Assembly: GCF_030295405.1 (NCBI RefSeq)
Contig: NZ_AP027080.1
Coordinates: 3,022,001 to 3,086,000 of the forward strand
DNA from: Mesoterricola silvestris
GTDB lineage: Bacteria > Acidobacteriota > Holophagae > Holophagales > Holophagaceae
Direction: 5' to 3'
Length of the DNA: 64,000 nucleotides
Shown: piece after piece, positions 1 to 10,614 of the stretch
How positions within the stretch are numbered: the first letter of the stretch is position 1
Layout: each line of letters begins with the position of its first letter
The notes under the pieces: generated by a model
Databases searched by the model: none
What the model saw: only the letters and a program-made list of their open reading frames with translations
Told to the model about the DNA's origin: nothing
Made by a program: the position numbers and the translations under genes

Positions 1-120
1 GGCGTCAAGGTCACCGGCAGGGACAAGGACGGCCCCGTGAAGATGCGCTACCAGGGCCGGGACGAGAACGGCAAGGAGCTCACCGTCTGGCTCACCCGCA
101 CCCGGTGGGAGCGGGGGTAG
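1..120 (+). CDS. C-terminal end of an unidentified protein (5' cut by window edge)
   Basis: An open frame runs from base 1 to a TAG at 118-120 and encodes the last 39 residues of a protein that begins outside the window. The tail is charged and hydrophilic, with a VKMRYQGRDENGKELTVWL stretch and ending in RTRWERG. I do not recognise a family from so little sequence. It converges tail to tail with the M13 peptidase gene, whose stop lies only 4 bases away, so no terminator fits between them. The call rests only on the open frame and its ordinary codon use. Confidence 0.5.
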   Translation, partial: GVKVTGRDKDGPVKMRYQGRDENGKELTVWLTRTRWERG

Positions 121-124
121 CCGG

Positions 125-2143
125 CTACCAGATCCGGACCCGGTCCCGGGGTTCCAGGGCGAGCTTCTGGCCCGGCTTGACCCCGAAGGCCGGGTACCAG
201 GCGTCCTGGTTGCGCACCGAATCCGCCCGGTACTCCTCCGGCGCGTGGCCGTCGGTGAGTATCTGCTGGCGCCGGGCCGGCTCGCGGGCCTTCCCGCGCC
301 AGGACTGGGCGTAGCTCAGGAAGAACTGCTGGTCGCCGGTGAACCCCTGGCGCACCGCGTCGGGCCTGCCGCCCAGGGACAGGTGGTAGGCGTCGTAGGA
401 GGCCGCGAGGCCCGCCACGTCGGCGATGTTCTCGCTTAGGGTCAGGGCGCCGTTCACCGCCAGGTCCGGGAAGGGGCGGTAGGCGTCGAACTGCCTGGCC
501 AGCCGGGCCCCGGAAGCCTTGAAGTGGGCGAAGTCGTTGGGGGTCCACCAGTTGCTCAGGCGCCCCTGGGCATCGAAGAGGGCGCCGGTGTCGTCGAAGC
601 TGTGGCTGATCTCGTGGCCCATGGTGGCGCCGGCGGCGCCGTAGTCCAGGACCGCGGCCCGCCTGGGATCGAAGAAGGGCGGCTGGAGGATGGCGGCGGG
701 GAAATTGAGGGCGTTCATGGCCGGAAGGTTCACGGCGTTCACGGTCTGGGGGGTCATGACCCACTCCCCCCGGTCCACGGGCCCGCCGAGCTTGGCGACA
801 TTGCGCCGGTAGTCGAAGAGCTCGGCCCGCTCCGCGTTGCCGAAGGCGTCCCCGGGCACCACCCGGAGGCCGCCGTAGGAGATCCACCGGTCCGGGTAGC
901 CCACGCCCACCTTCAGGACGGCGAGCTTGGCCTTGGCCTTGGCCTTGGTCTCCGGGGCCATCCATTCCAGGGCGTCGATGCGCGCCGCGAAGGCCTTGAT
1001 GAGGTTGCGCACCATGGCCTGGGCCCGGGCCTTTTCGGCGGCCGGGAAGTGGCGCTTCACGTAAAGCTTGCCCACCGCGTCGCCCAGCGCGGCGTTGGTG
1101 GCGTCCACGCCCCGCTTCCACCGGGCCCGCAGTTGCGGCGTGCCCTGGAGCACCCCGCCGTGGAAGGCGAAGGAGGCCTCCACGAAGGCCCTGGAAAGGG
1201 TCGGCGCGGCCTTCTCCACGGCGTGGAAGACCATCCAGTCCTTCCAGGTCTCCAGGGATTCCGCCCCGGCCAGCGCCGCCAGGCCGATGAGGGCCGAAGG
1301 CTGCCAGACCACGAAGGTCTTCTGCCCTCCGAGCCCCGCGGCCCCGAAGAAGGCCTCCCAGTCCAGGCCCGGGGCCCGGGCGGGGAAGGCTTCGCGGTTC
1401 CAGTGGTTGTTGCCCTTCTGCACGTCGAAGGTGTCGAGGTTGCCGGCATGGACCTTGGCGATGCGCCCTTCCAGGTCCAGGATGCGCCCGGCCCGGGCCG
1501 CGGCGTCCTCCACCCCCGCCAGCCTCAGCATCGTCCCGATGTGGGCCAGATATTTCGCGCGGATCCCCTTCATGGCCTCCGAATCCGACAGGTAGTACTC
1601 CCGGTCGGGCATGCCCAGGCCGCCCTGGAGCAGGAAGGGGGAATAGCGGGACGGATCGTCCAGGTCCTGGGCCACCCAGAGCCCCAGGAAGTTCGGCGTC
1701 GCGGGCGACGTGTTGTTGAGCACGTCCACGTCCGCGCGCAGGGTGCGCCCCAGGGCCTCGGCCAGGGCCCGGCGGTCCCCCACGGCCCGGATGCGGGCCA
1801 GGACCGGCTGGAGGGGCTTCGCGCCCAGGGCCTCGATGGCCGCCTCGTCCATGAAGCTGGCGAAATAGTCCCCGGTCTTGCGGGCCTCGGAGCCGGGCCG
1901 GGCCCCGAGGGCGGCCTTGAGGATGGCCGCGGTGCGCGCCGCGGTGACCTCCACCAGCTGGGATCCCGCCCCCACGGCGCTGCGGTCCGGCGGGATGGGG
2001 GTGGCGCGCAGCCAGGAGCCGTTGGCGTAGGCGAAGAAATCGTCCCCGGGGGCCACCGCCCGGTCCATGCCCTTGAGGTCGAGACCCTGGGGCCCGGCGA
2101 AGGCCACCAGGGCCGGAAGCGCGGCGAGGACGAGGCGGCGCAT
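125..2143 (-). CDS. M13 family zinc metallopeptidase (neprilysin/PepO-like), exported
   Basis: A 672-residue M13 peptidase, close to the family's usual length. Such enzymes cleave oligopeptides outside the cytoplasm with one zinc ion. A hydrophobic N-terminus (MRRLVLAALPALVAFAG) looks like a signal peptide. The NALNFPAAILQPPFFDP stretch is family-typical and precedes the zinc motif HEISH (MGHEISHSFDD), which fits HExxH. The downstream glutamate motif is ENIADVAGL. The C-terminus ends RVRIW, as in many M13 enzymes. The start lies 4 bases after the stop of the upstream carbamate kinase gene, so the two are probably co-transcribed; a shared role in using peptides and amino acids is an inference. 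No key residue appears to be missing. Confidence 0.93.
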   Translation of the reverse strand: MRRLVLAALPALVAFAGPQGLDLKGMDRAVAPGDDFFAYANGSWLRATPIPPDRSAVGAGSQLVEVTAARTAAILKAALGARPGSEARKTGDYFASFMDEAAIEALGAKPLQPVLARIRAVGDRRALAEALGRTLRADVDVLNNTSPATPNFLGLWVAQDLDDPSRYSPFLLQGGLGMPDREYYLSDSEAMKGIRAKYLAHIGTMLRLAGVEDAAARAGRILDLEGRIAKVHAGNLDTFDVQKGNNHWNREAFPARAPGLDWEAFFGAAGLGGQKTFVVWQPSALIGLAALAGAESLETWKDWMVFHAVEKAAPTLSRAFVEASFAFHGGVLQGTPQLRARWKRGVDATNAALGDAVGKLYVKRHFPAAEKARAQAMVRNLIKAFAARIDALEWMAPETKAKAKAKLAVLKVGVGYPDRWISYGGLRVVPGDAFGNAERAELFDYRRNVAKLGGPVDRGEWVMTPQTVNAVNLPAMNALNFPAAILQPPFFDPRRAAVLDYGAAGATMGHEISHSFDDTGALFDAQGRLSNWWTPNDFAHFKASGARLARQFDAYRPFPDLAVNGALTLSENIADVAGLAASYDAYHLSLGGRPDAVRQGFTGDQQFFLSYAQSWRGKAREPARRQQILTDGHAPEEYRADSVRNQDAWYPAFGVKPGQKLALEPRDRVRIW

Positions 2144-2147
2144 GGCG

Positions 2148-3101
2148 TCAGTCCCGCACGATCCGGGTGCCGACGGTGGCGTAGTCCTCCCGCTCCAGGG
2201 CCTCGGGGCTGGTGATGAGGACCTCGTGGCCGCCGGAGGCCAGGAAGGCCAGGGCGCTTTCGATCTTGGGCCCCATGGAGCCCGCCGGGAACTGGCCGTC
2301 GGCCAAATGCTTCGCCGCCTCCGTGGCCGTGAGGCGGTCCACCCAGCGCTGGGTGGGCTTGCCGAAGTCCAGGGCCACCTTGGGCACCCCCGTGAGGATG
2401 ACGTAGGTGTCGGCCTTGAGCTTCTCGGCCAGCAGGGAGGAAAGGCGGTCCTTGTCGATGACGGCCTCCACGCCCACCAGCAGGCCCGAGGCGTCCCGGA
2501 TCACGGGGATGCCGCCCCCGCCGCCGGCGATGACGCAGTGGCCGGCCTCCAGCAGGAGCTTGACGGCGTCAAGCTGGACGATCTCCACGGGCTTGGGGCT
2601 GGGGACGACCTTGCGCCAGCCGCGGCCGGAGTCCTCCTTCATGTGCCAGCGCTTCTGGGCCTGCAGCTCCTGGGCGCGGTGCTCGCGGTAGAAGGGCCCC
2701 ACGGGCTTGGTGGGGTTCTGGAAGCCCGGGTCGTCCTTGTCCACCACGACCTCGGTGAGGATGGTGGTGACGGGCACCTGGAGCTTCTGGAAGGCCAGGC
2801 GGTTGATGAGGGTGCGCTCGATCATGTAGCCCATGGAGCCCTGGGTCATGGCGTCGCAGATGTCCAGGGTGTAGGGGGGGATGCGGTTGGCGGCCTCCTC
2901 CTGCTGGATGAGGATGTTGCCCACCTGGGGGCCGTTGCCGTGGACCACGCAGAGGGAGTAGCCGGCCTTGATGACGTTTCCGAACATCTCGGCGGTCTGC
3001 CTCGCGTTCTCCAGCTGCTCCTCCTGCACCCCGAGCTGCTTTTCCTGCAGGAGCGCGTTGCCGCCGATGGCGATGAGTGCGATTTTGCGGGTCATGGTCA
3101 T
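2148..3101 (-). CDS. arcC: Carbamate kinase
   Basis: Carbamate kinase reversibly transfers phosphate between carbamoyl phosphate and ADP, giving ATP in the last step of arginine, citrulline or purine fermentation. The 317 residues match the family length. Visible motifs are the N-terminal IGGNALL, VVHGNGPQVG, the CDAMTQGSMGYMIE segment, and the glycine loop AGGGGGIPVI. The frame stays open far upstream, antisense to glyQ, but homology begins at MTMTRKIALIAIGGNALL, so I chose the ATG at 3101; an ATG at 3095 is equally possible. It is divergent from glyQ across about 140 bases and lies 4 bases before the M13 peptidase start. No other arc genes (deiminase, transcarbamylase) are in the window. 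Confidence 0.95.
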   Translation of the reverse strand: MTMTRKIALIAIGGNALLQEKQLGVQEEQLENARQTAEMFGNVIKAGYSLCVVHGNGPQVGNILIQQEEAANRIPPYTLDICDAMTQGSMGYMIERTLINRLAFQKLQVPVTTILTEVVVDKDDPGFQNPTKPVGPFYREHRAQELQAQKRWHMKEDSGRGWRKVVPSPKPVEIVQLDAVKLLLEAGHCVIAGGGGGIPVIRDASGLLVGVEAVIDKDRLSSLLAEKLKADTYVILTGVPKVALDFGKPTQRWVDRLTATEAAKHLADGQFPAGSMGPKIESALAFLASGGHEVLITSPEALEREDYATVGTRIVRD

Positions 3102-3239
3102 CCCAATGAAAACGTTGATTCTACTTAGGCCTTCGCAGGAAGCAAGGACCTTGGGCACAACCTCCCCGCCGCCCCCGGGACATTCGACCCAGACGGATCG
3201 CCCGATCCAGGGTAAAATCCAGGTTTTCTGCGGGTCCCC

Positions 3240-4126
<887 letters not shown>

Positions 4127-4130
<4 letters not shown>

Positions 4131-6181
4131 GAGAGCTCCTTCTGGAAATCCACTGCGAGGAGATCCCCGCGCGCTTCCTCTCCCCCCTCTCCACCGAATT
4201 CGCCGAGGGCCTCCAGGCCTGGATCCGGGAAAACCTCAGGGTCGAGCTCCCCGTGGAGCGGTTCTACTCCCCCCGCAAGCTGGCCTGGCGCGTGTTCGAG
4301 GTGCCCGAGCTCCAGCCCGACCAGAGCGACGTTCAGGTCGGCCCGCCCCAGCGCATGTGCCTGGACGCCGAGGGCCGGCCCACCCAGACCGGCCTCAAGT
4401 TCGCCGAGAAGTGGGGCGTGGACTTCGCCCAGGTGAAGTTCGAGCAGCCCGCGGGCAAGAAGGAGCCCGTGGCCGTGGTCACCCTGGTCAAGCGGGGCCG
4501 GCCCACCATGGATCTCCTGGCGGAGGTCCTGCCCCGCCTCGTCACGGGCCTCCACGTGCCCCGGGCCATGCGCTGGGGCTCCTCCGAATTCGAATTCGTG
4601 CGGCCCATCCGCAGCGTCGTGGCCCTGTACGGGCAGGACGTCGTGCACTTCGAACTGGACGGGGTCAAGTCGGGCTTCTCCACCTGGGGCCACCGGCTCT
4701 TCCACCTGGACCATCCCGGCAAGGTGACCGTGGGCTGGCCCCGGGCCTACGAGGCCGCCCTGGAGGAGGCCGGCGTCGTCGTGGCCTTCCAGGAGCGCCG
4801 CGACCGCATGGCCGCGCAGATCGACGAGCTGGCCCGGGAGGCCGGGGGCCGCGTGGTGGCCGACGAGGAGCTGCTCTCCACCCTGGCGGAGATCGTGGAG
4901 TACCCCCGCATCGTCGCGGGCCGCTTCCCCACGGATTTCCTGGACCTGCCCAAGGAGGTGCTGGTGGTCTCCCTCAAGGAGCACCAGAAGGCCTTCTGCG
5001 TGGAGGACGCCTCCGGGGCCCTGCTGCCCAGCTTCCTCACCGCCGCCAACCGCCCCGACGATCCCGACGGCTTCATCCGCAGCGGCAACGAATGGGTGCT
5101 CCGCGCCCGGCTCTACGACGCCCGCTTCTTCTTCTCCGAGGACCGCAAGACGCCCCTGCGCGACCGCATGGAGCGGCTGCGGCACCTCACCTTCCAGCGG
5201 GAGCTGGGCAGCTACTTCGACAAGACCCAGCGCATCGCGGCCCTCAGTTCGGCCATCGCCTCCGCCCTGGGCCTGGACGGCACCGACGGCCGCCTCGTGG
5301 CCGAGAGCTGCAAGTGCGACCTGGTGACCCTCATGGTCGGGGAGTTCCCCGAGCTCCAGGGCATCATGGGCGGCGAGTACCTCAAGCGCGAGAACGCCCA
5401 CCCCAAGGTGTGGCAGGCCGTGAAGGAGCACTACCAGCCCCTTTCCGCCGACTCCCCCATCCCCGCCTCCGACCTGGGCGGCGTGCTGGCCGTGGCCGAC
5501 AAGCTGGACACGGTGGCCGGGTGCTTCTCCATCGGCATCATCCCCACCGGCTCCAAGGACCCCCTGGCCCTGCGCCGCGCGGGCCAGGGCATCGTCCGCA
5601 TCCTGTTCGAGAAGGGCTGGAACCTGAACCCCGTGCGCGCCGCCGCCCTGGCCCTGGACGAGGTGGGCGCCAAGGCCACCCGGCCCCGGGCCGAGACCCT
5701 GGAGGCCCTGGAGGGCTTCTTCCGGGACCGGGTCGCCTTCCAGCTGGAGCAGGCCGGCTACCCCGGCCCCGTGCGCCGCTCCGCCCTGGCCGCCGGCTGG
5801 ACGGATCTGGTGGATCTCAAGGGCCGCTGCGAGGCCCTGGCCGCCTTCGGCGACGACCCCCGCTTCGCCAGCCTGGCCCAGAGCGCCAAGCGAATCGGCA
5901 ATATCCTCAAGGACGAGCAGCCCAGCGATTCCCTGGACGCCGCCCTCCTGAACCAGCCCGAGGAGCAGGCCCTGGCCGCCCAGCTCCCCACCCTGGAGGC
6001 CAATGCCGACCCCGCCAGCCTCCTGGCCAGCCTTGCCGACCTGGCCGGACCCCTGGAAGCCTTCTTCAACGCCGTGATGGTGAAGTGCGAGGACCCCGCC
6101 CTGCGGGCCGCCCGCCTTTCCCTCCTCCATCGCCTGCGCAGGGTCTTCCTGCGGGTGGCGGACTTCAGCCTCTGGCAGTAG
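4127..6181 (+). CDS. glyS: Glycine--tRNA ligase beta subunit
   Basis: The beta subunit of glycyl-tRNA synthetase binds and positions tRNA(Gly). The 684 residues are close to the usual ~690. The N-terminus [18 protein letters not shown] is diagnostic, and the [11 protein letters not shown] and [16 protein letters not shown] segments follow. An HD-like region ([20 protein letters not shown]) lies mid-protein, and the anticodon-binding C-terminal domain is rich in Ala and Leu. The ATG overlaps the glyQ stop by 4 bases. The gene ends 8 bases before the convergent dnaX stop, so there is no separate terminator region. Confidence 0.98.
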
Positions 6182-6189
6182 CCCGGATC

Positions 6190-8046
6190 TCAGTCCTCCC
6201 GGCGGATCTCCACGATCTCCCCGCTGGTTTCCGCCAGGAGGCGCTGGAACGAAGGATCGGCCCTGAGCACCTCGTCGGGCCGCTCCCGGTTCTCCGTCTC
6301 GAAGGTGATGACGGTGCGCACGAGCCCCGGCAGAACCCCCCGCAGGGCCTCCAGGAGGTACGGATTGCCCAGCTCCCGTTCCAGGTCCTGGACGGTGTTG
6401 CGCACATTGGGGGGAAAGAGCCAATGGAGGGTCCGGTCCTGGAACGTGAGCCCCGTGGCCATGTGGGGCAGCGACCCCAGGGAGCGCGGCAGCCCCCCCG
6501 GCGCCTGCCTCAGGGCCTCCCCCACCCCCTTGCGCAGCTGCTCGAGGTTGCCCGGATCCCGGATGGGGGCCACCCCGGGGGCCTCGGCGGATGGTTGGGC
6601 GGAGGGTTGGGCGGAGGGTTGGGCGGGCGTGTTACCGGCCATGTTACCGGCCATGTTACCGGCCGAATTACCGGCCAAACTAGCGGACGCGCTCCCAGCG
6701 GGAGGGTCAACCTGCCTACCGGACGTCGGGGCGGGGGACGGAAGGGACGACGGAGCATCCGGCCGCGTTCCGGGCTGGGAGCTCGACGGAGCGGAGGGCG
6801 CGGCGGCCGGTGAACCCGCCGAGGCTGGAGACCCGGCGGCACGTGGGGCGGGCGGTGGCGGGCCGGCGGGTCTGGCGGGGGGCTGCGCCATGGGGGCCGC
6901 GGCCATGGCCGTTCCGGTCACGGGCAGGGGCCGGCCTCCGCCCGGACGGGGGGCGGGAGCGGGCTGGCCCTTCACCAGGGCGTCCAGGGGGGCCAGGTAG
7001 GGGAGCTGGGCGGCGGTGAGGAGGGCCAGCTCCACGACGACGTCCGGAAGGCTGGTGTCCCGCAGGTCCCGTTCCCGGGACAGCAGGAGCTGGAGCATGC
7101 GGGCCCACCGCAGGAGGTCCTGGGGGCCGGCGCCCTGGCGCACATCGGCCTCCATGCGGTCCCGGAAGGCCATCATGAGCTCGCGCCAGAAGCTGATCCA
7201 GTCGGTGCCCAGCTCGGCCAGGGCCCGGCAGTTGTCCAGCACGGCGCCGCTGTCGGCCGCCAGGAGCGCCTCCAGCACGGCCTGGACCCGCACGGCGGGC
7301 ACGATGCCCAGCTGGTCGCGCACCATGGCCTCGCCCACGTGCCCTTCCCCGGCGGAAATGACCCGGTCCAGGGTGGTGAGGGCGTCGCGCATGGAGCCCT
7401 GCCCCGCCTCGGCCAGGAGCCGCAGGGATCCCTCCTCCCAGGTCACCCCCTCCTGCTCGCAGACCCACCGCAGGCGGGCCTCCACCATGCCCACCGGGAT
7501 CAGCCGGAAGGGAAATATCTGCACCCGGCTCTTGATGGTGTCGGGCACGTCCTGCAGCTCGGTGGTGGCCAGGACGAACACCGCGTGCGGGGGCGGCTCC
7601 TCCAGGATCTTCAGGAGCGCGTCGAAGGCGCTGCGGCTCATCATGTGCACTTCGTCGATGATGTACACCCGGTAGCGGCAGAAGGCCGGGCGGGTCTGCA
7701 CCTGCTCCCGCAGGGCCCGGGCGTCCTCCACGGAGGACCGGGAGGCCGCGTCGATCTCCACGATGTCCAGGTTCTGGTCCGGCTGCTCCGACGCCTTGCA
7801 GGAATCGCAGACGCCGCAGGGCTCGGCGGTGGGACCCTCCATGCAATTGAGGGCACGGGCCAGGATGCGGGCGGTGGAGGTCTTCCCGGTGCCGCGCACG
7901 CCGGCGAAGAGGAAGGCCTGGTGGTGGATGGCCCCTCCGCTCGCCTTGGCCTTCTTCAGGGCATTGGCGAGGGCGCGAACGCTGGCCTCCTGCCCCACCA
8001 GGTCGGAAAGAATGCGGGGACGGTATTTGAGGGCGAGTGTGATCAT
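6190..8046 (-). CDS. dnaX: DNA polymerase III gamma/tau subunit
   Basis: The clamp-loader ATPase of the replicative polymerase, 618 residues. The N-terminal AAA+ domain has Walker A GVRGTGKTSTARIL, the zinc-binding CGVCDSCK loop, the DExH-type IIDEVHMMS and the sensor/arginine-finger region following VFVLATTELQDVP. Domain III ends near residue 370. A long Pro/Ala/Ser linker (about residues 370-495) then leads to a C-terminal domain typical of tau. The linker contains two in-frame tandem repeats, annotated separately. I saw no slippery A-run of the kind that produces gamma in E. coli. It lies downstream of the radical SAM gene on the same strand, with a 39-base gap. Confidence 0.96.
   Translation of the reverse strand: MITLALKYRPRILSDLVGQEASVRALANALKKAKASGGAIHHQAFLFAGVRGTGKTSTARILARALNCMEGPTAEPCGVCDSCKASEQPDQNLDIVEIDAASRSSVEDARALREQVQTRPAFCRYRVYIIDEVHMMSRSAFDALLKILEEPPPHAVFVLATTELQDVPDTIKSRVQIFPFRLIPVGMVEARLRWVCEQEGVTWEEGSLRLLAEAGQGSMRDALTTLDRVISAGEGHVGEAMVRDQLGIVPAVRVQAVLEALLAADSGAVLDNCRALAELGTDWISFWRELMMAFRDRMEADVRQGAGPQDLLRWARMLQLLLSRERDLRDTSLPDVVVELALLTAAQLPYLAPLDALVKGQPAPAPRPGGGRPLPVTGTAMAAAPMAQPPARPAGPPPPAPRAAGSPASAGSPAAAPSAPSSSQPGTRPDAPSSLPSPAPTSGRQVDPPAGSASASLAGNSAGNMAGNMAGNTPAQPSAQPSAQPSAEAPGVAPIRDPGNLEQLRKGVGEALRQAPGGLPRSLGSLPHMATGLTFQDRTLHWLFPPNVRNTVQDLERELGNPYLLEALRGVLPGLVRTVITFETENRERPDEVLRADPSFQRLLAETSGEIVEIRRED
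6593..6678. repeat. Two adjacent 12-bp tandem repeats inside the dnaX linker
   Basis: Three copies of a 12-base unit (GGTTGGGCGGAG and near variants) span 6593-6628. Four copies of a second 12-base unit (GTTACCGGCCAT and variants) span 6631-6678. Both unit lengths are multiples of three, so copy changes keep the dnaX frame. They encode short repeats of the AQPS and AGNM type in the flexible linker of tau. Confidence 0.85.
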
Positions 8047-8085
8047 GGAACCGTCATTCTCCCATGATCCCGCGCCGCGCCGACA

Positions 8086-8997
8086 TCACATCCCCTCGAA
8101 AAGGCCGCGCTGGGCCGGAACCAGGGGGTGGCGCGGGGGCACGGCCCGGGTTTCCTGGGCTTCCCGCCGCCGGGCCCGGGGGAAGGCCTCCCGCAGGACC
8201 CCCGCCACCTGTTCCTGGTACTCGGCATCCAGGATGAACAGCCAGTCGTTGCGGGCCAGGACATCGTAGAAGGGATCGTCCTTGAGCAGGCGCAGGCCGC
8301 CCACCCAGGCCCCGGAGGCCCCGCTGTCCTTGGCCCGCCGGGCGAAGGCCACGGGGTTGTGCACCGGCATGAGCGGCGCCACGGCCAGGTTCACCTCGAT
8401 GCCGGCCTGGGCCAGGCGCTCCATGGCCGCCCACCGGGAGGGCACGGGCGGGGACCGGGGTTCCACCACCTGGCGCACGGTGTCGTCGTCCGTGGGGATG
8501 GAGAGCCCCACCCTCACCCGGGGCCCGAAGGCCCGGAGCAGCTCCAGGTCCTGGAGCACCAGGGGGGAGCGGGTGTGCACCAGCACCCGGGTGGTGGGGC
8601 ACTTCAGGAGCACCTCCAGGCAGGCCCGGGTGAGGCGGAATTCCCGCTCCAGGGGCTGGTAGGGGTCCGTGGCGGAGGCCAGGAAGACCGTCTGCCCATG
8701 CAACCGGTGGCGCTGGTTCCAGAGGAGCTCGGGGGCGTTGAGCTTGGGCACGGCCCAGGTGCCCCACAGGGACCGGTCCACGGGCTTCCCCTTTTCGCCG
8801 GGGAGGGCCTGGGGGTAGTCCCGCACGTAGCAGTAGCGGCAGCCGTGCTCGCAGCCCCGGTAGGGGCTCAGGGCGAACCCGAAGCCGTAGCGGTCGTCCT
8901 TCTGGGGCCGCAGGATGCTCCGGGCGTCCTCGGGCTCCACCTGGAGGTCGTGGAACAGCTCCCTGGGATGCGCGAGGCTTAGGAGTGGCGGCGTCAT
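8086..8997 (-). CDS. Radical SAM protein of the Rv2578c/PA0069 (spore-photolyase-like) type
   Basis: A 303-residue radical SAM protein. The iron-sulfur site is C49-x3-C53-x2-C56 in the segment YRGCEHGCRYCYVRDY, inside a sequence (YGFGFALSPYRGCEHGC) characteristic of the PA0069/Rv2578c group. Later segments such as FLASATDPYQPLE and VLVHTRSPLVLQDLELL are also group-typical. No substrate is established for this group; resemblance to spore photoproduct lyase has been noted, but repair activity should not be assumed. It lies upstream of dnaX on the same strand. The start is immediately after a T-rich stretch, and no strong ribosome site was seen. Confidence 0.85.
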   Translation of the reverse strand: MTPPLLSLAHPRELFHDLQVEPEDARSILRPQKDDRYGFGFALSPYRGCEHGCRYCYVRDYPQALPGEKGKPVDRSLWGTWAVPKLNAPELLWNQRHRLHGQTVFLASATDPYQPLEREFRLTRACLEVLLKCPTTRVLVHTRSPLVLQDLELLRAFGPRVRVGLSIPTDDDTVRQVVEPRSPPVPSRWAAMERLAQAGIEVNLAVAPLMPVHNPVAFARRAKDSGASGAWVGGLRLLKDDPFYDVLARNDWLFILDAEYQEQVAGVLREAFPRARRREAQETRAVPPRHPLVPAQRGLFEGM

Positions 8998-9064
8998 ACC
9001 TGTATGATTCGCCTTTTTTTCGTGGAGTCAAGGGTGCAATCCGTCACGACCTCGGCCCCGCCCG

Positions 9065-9095
9065 TTGACGGGTCCCCCACGATGCAGCCTAGACT
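9065..9095 (+). promoter_or_regulatory. Possible sigma70-type promoter for the PFK gene
   Basis: TTGACG at 9065-9070 and TAGACT at 9090-9095 are separated by 19 bases, slightly longer than ideal. They lie 45 bases upstream of the PFK start, in the only intergenic space serving it. Confidence 0.3.
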
Positions 9096-9139
9096 TCCTT
9101 AAATCGTTATCCAGTTTGCAATTACCTGAAAGGTTGCCC

Positions 9140-10357
9140 ATGCGTCAACTCAAAGGCAAGGCCGTGGTCGCCCAGGGGGGCGGCCCCACCGCCGTCATCA
9201 ACCAGAGCCTCGTGGGCCTGGTGATCGAGGCGCGGAAGTGGCGCTACATCACCAACGTGTACGGCGCGCGCTTCGGGGTGAGCGGCATCATCAACGAGGA
9301 TTTCCTCGACCTCTCCCAGACCACCACCCACAACCTGGAGATGGTGGCCGCCAGTCCCTCCTCGGCCCTGGGCTCCACCCGCGTCAAGCCCGACGAGGCC
9401 TACTGCGCGCGCATGGTGGAGGTGTTCCAGAAGCACGGCGTGCGGTACTTCTTCTACATCGGCGGCAACGATTCCGCCGAGACCTGCCGCATCGTGGCCT
9501 CCTACGCCCGGCTCGTGAACTACGAGCTGCGGGTGATCCACATCCCCAAGACCATCGACAACGACCTGGCGGTGACCGACCACTGCCCCGGCTTCGGATC
9601 CGCGGCGCGCTTCGTGACCTCGGCCTTCGCCTGCCTCGACCTGGACAACTTCGCCATCCCCGGCGTCTTCCTGGGCGTGGTGATGGGGCGCCACGCGGGC
9701 TGGCTCACGGCGAGCTCGGTCATGGCGCGCCGGGACCCCAAGGACGGGCCGCACCTCATCTACGTCCCCGAGCGGGTCTTCGACACGGACCGCTTCCTGG
9801 ACGACGTGGAGCGCGTCCACTCCGCCAACGGCCGCTGCGTGGTGGCGCTGTCCGAGGGCATCGTGGGCGCCGACCACCGCCCCGTCCTCACCCACCTGCA
9901 GCCCGAATCCGAATTCGACGCCTTCGGCAACGTGCAGCTCTCGGGCCGCGGCACCCTGGGTGACGCCCTCAGCGACGCCATCAAGCAGCGCCTGGGCATC
10001 AAGCGCGTGCGGTGCGACACCTTCGGCTACCTGCAGCGCTCCTTCCTGGGCGTCATCTCCGATTCCGATTCCAGCGAGGCCCGGGACGTGGGGGAGACCG
10101 CCGTGCATTTCGCCTTCAACCGCCAGATGAACGGCTCCGTGGCCATCCGCCGCACCGGGGACTACTCCGTGGACTACTTCCTGACCCCCCTGGAGACCGT
10201 GGCCGCCCACACCAAGCTCCTCCCCCCCGAATACCTAAAGGGCGACAGCGACATCGACGAATCCTTCCGCGACTACGCCCGCCCCCTCATCGGCACCATC
10301 CCGCATTTCGACCGGATCATCGCGCCTCGGGTGGATCCCGCGGCCGTGGAACCCTGA
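9140..10357 (+). CDS. pfp: PPi-dependent 6-phosphofructokinase
   Basis: This enzyme phosphorylates fructose 6-phosphate, probably using pyrophosphate, which makes the glycolytic step reversible. The 405-residue chain begins with the nucleotide/PPi loop GGGPTAVIN (residues 13-21). Position 108-112 reads GGNDS where ATP enzymes have GGDGS; the Asp after Asn is the residue that blocks ATP in PPi enzymes. PKTIDND (136-142) carries the Lys that marks the PPi type, in place of the ATP-type PGTIDND. MGRHAGWL and a PER motif follow. The frame is open from 9065, but I chose ATG 9140 because GAAAGG lies at 9128-9133 and homology begins there. It converges with tnaA across a repeat element. Confidence 0.93.
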   Translation: MRQLKGKAVVAQGGGPTAVINQSLVGLVIEARKWRYITNVYGARFGVSGIINEDFLDLSQTTTHNLEMVAASPSSALGSTRVKPDEAYCARMVEVFQKHGVRYFFYIGGNDSAETCRIVASYARLVNYELRVIHIPKTIDNDLAVTDHCPGFGSAARFVTSAFACLDLDNFAIPGVFLGVVMGRHAGWLTASSVMARRDPKDGPHLIYVPERVFDTDRFLDDVERVHSANGRCVVALSEGIVGADHRPVLTHLQPESEFDAFGNVQLSGRGTLGDALSDAIKQRLGIKRVRCDTFGYLQRSFLGVISDSDSSEARDVGETAVHFAFNRQMNGSVAIRRTGDYSVDYFLTPLETVAAHTKLLPPEYLKGDSDIDESFRDYARPLIGTIPHFDRIIAPRVDPAAVEP

Positions 10358-10373
10358 AGGAGATGGGCCAGGG

Positions 10374-10527
10374 TCATCCCCTTCATCCCCTTCATCGGCG
10401 TCCATCCCCGTTCCGCAGGGCCAGAACTGGGATGGTTCGGCGCCCCAGGCAATGGCCGCGCCTCCCCACCCCATCGCCGGCCCTGCTGGACAGGGATGGA
10501 CGCCGATTCAGGGGATGAAAGGGGATC
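10374..10527. repeat. Large inverted-repeat element, copy 1
   Basis: Left arm 10374-10422 and right arm 10479-10527 are imperfect reverse complements of about 50 bases each, separated by a loop of about 56 bases. The arms carry the word ATCCCCTTCATCCCC and a CCGTTCCGCAGGGCC end. The same architecture, arm words and a C-rich loop word (CCCCACCCC) recur at 50486-50650. It lies between convergent genes (PFK and tryptophanase). It encodes no convincing protein. Confidence 0.85.
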
Positions 10528-10573
10528 TGTCTTCTCCCGCGTTTTCAATCCCCCATCCGCATTGGACAACGGC

Positions 10574-10605
10574 AAGCGCGGGCAGCGGGGATGCTGCCCG
10601 CGCTT
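10574..10605 (-). terminator. Strong hairpin after tnaA
   Basis: A perfect 13-bp stem (AAGCGCGGGCAGC at 10574-10586 with its complement at 10593-10605) and a 6-base loop lie 9 bases beyond the tnaA stop. No long T-run follows on either strand, so it may act as a bidirectional or RNA-stabilising hairpin rather than a textbook intrinsic terminator. Confidence 0.6.
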
Positions 10606-10614
10606 CCCGGAACC

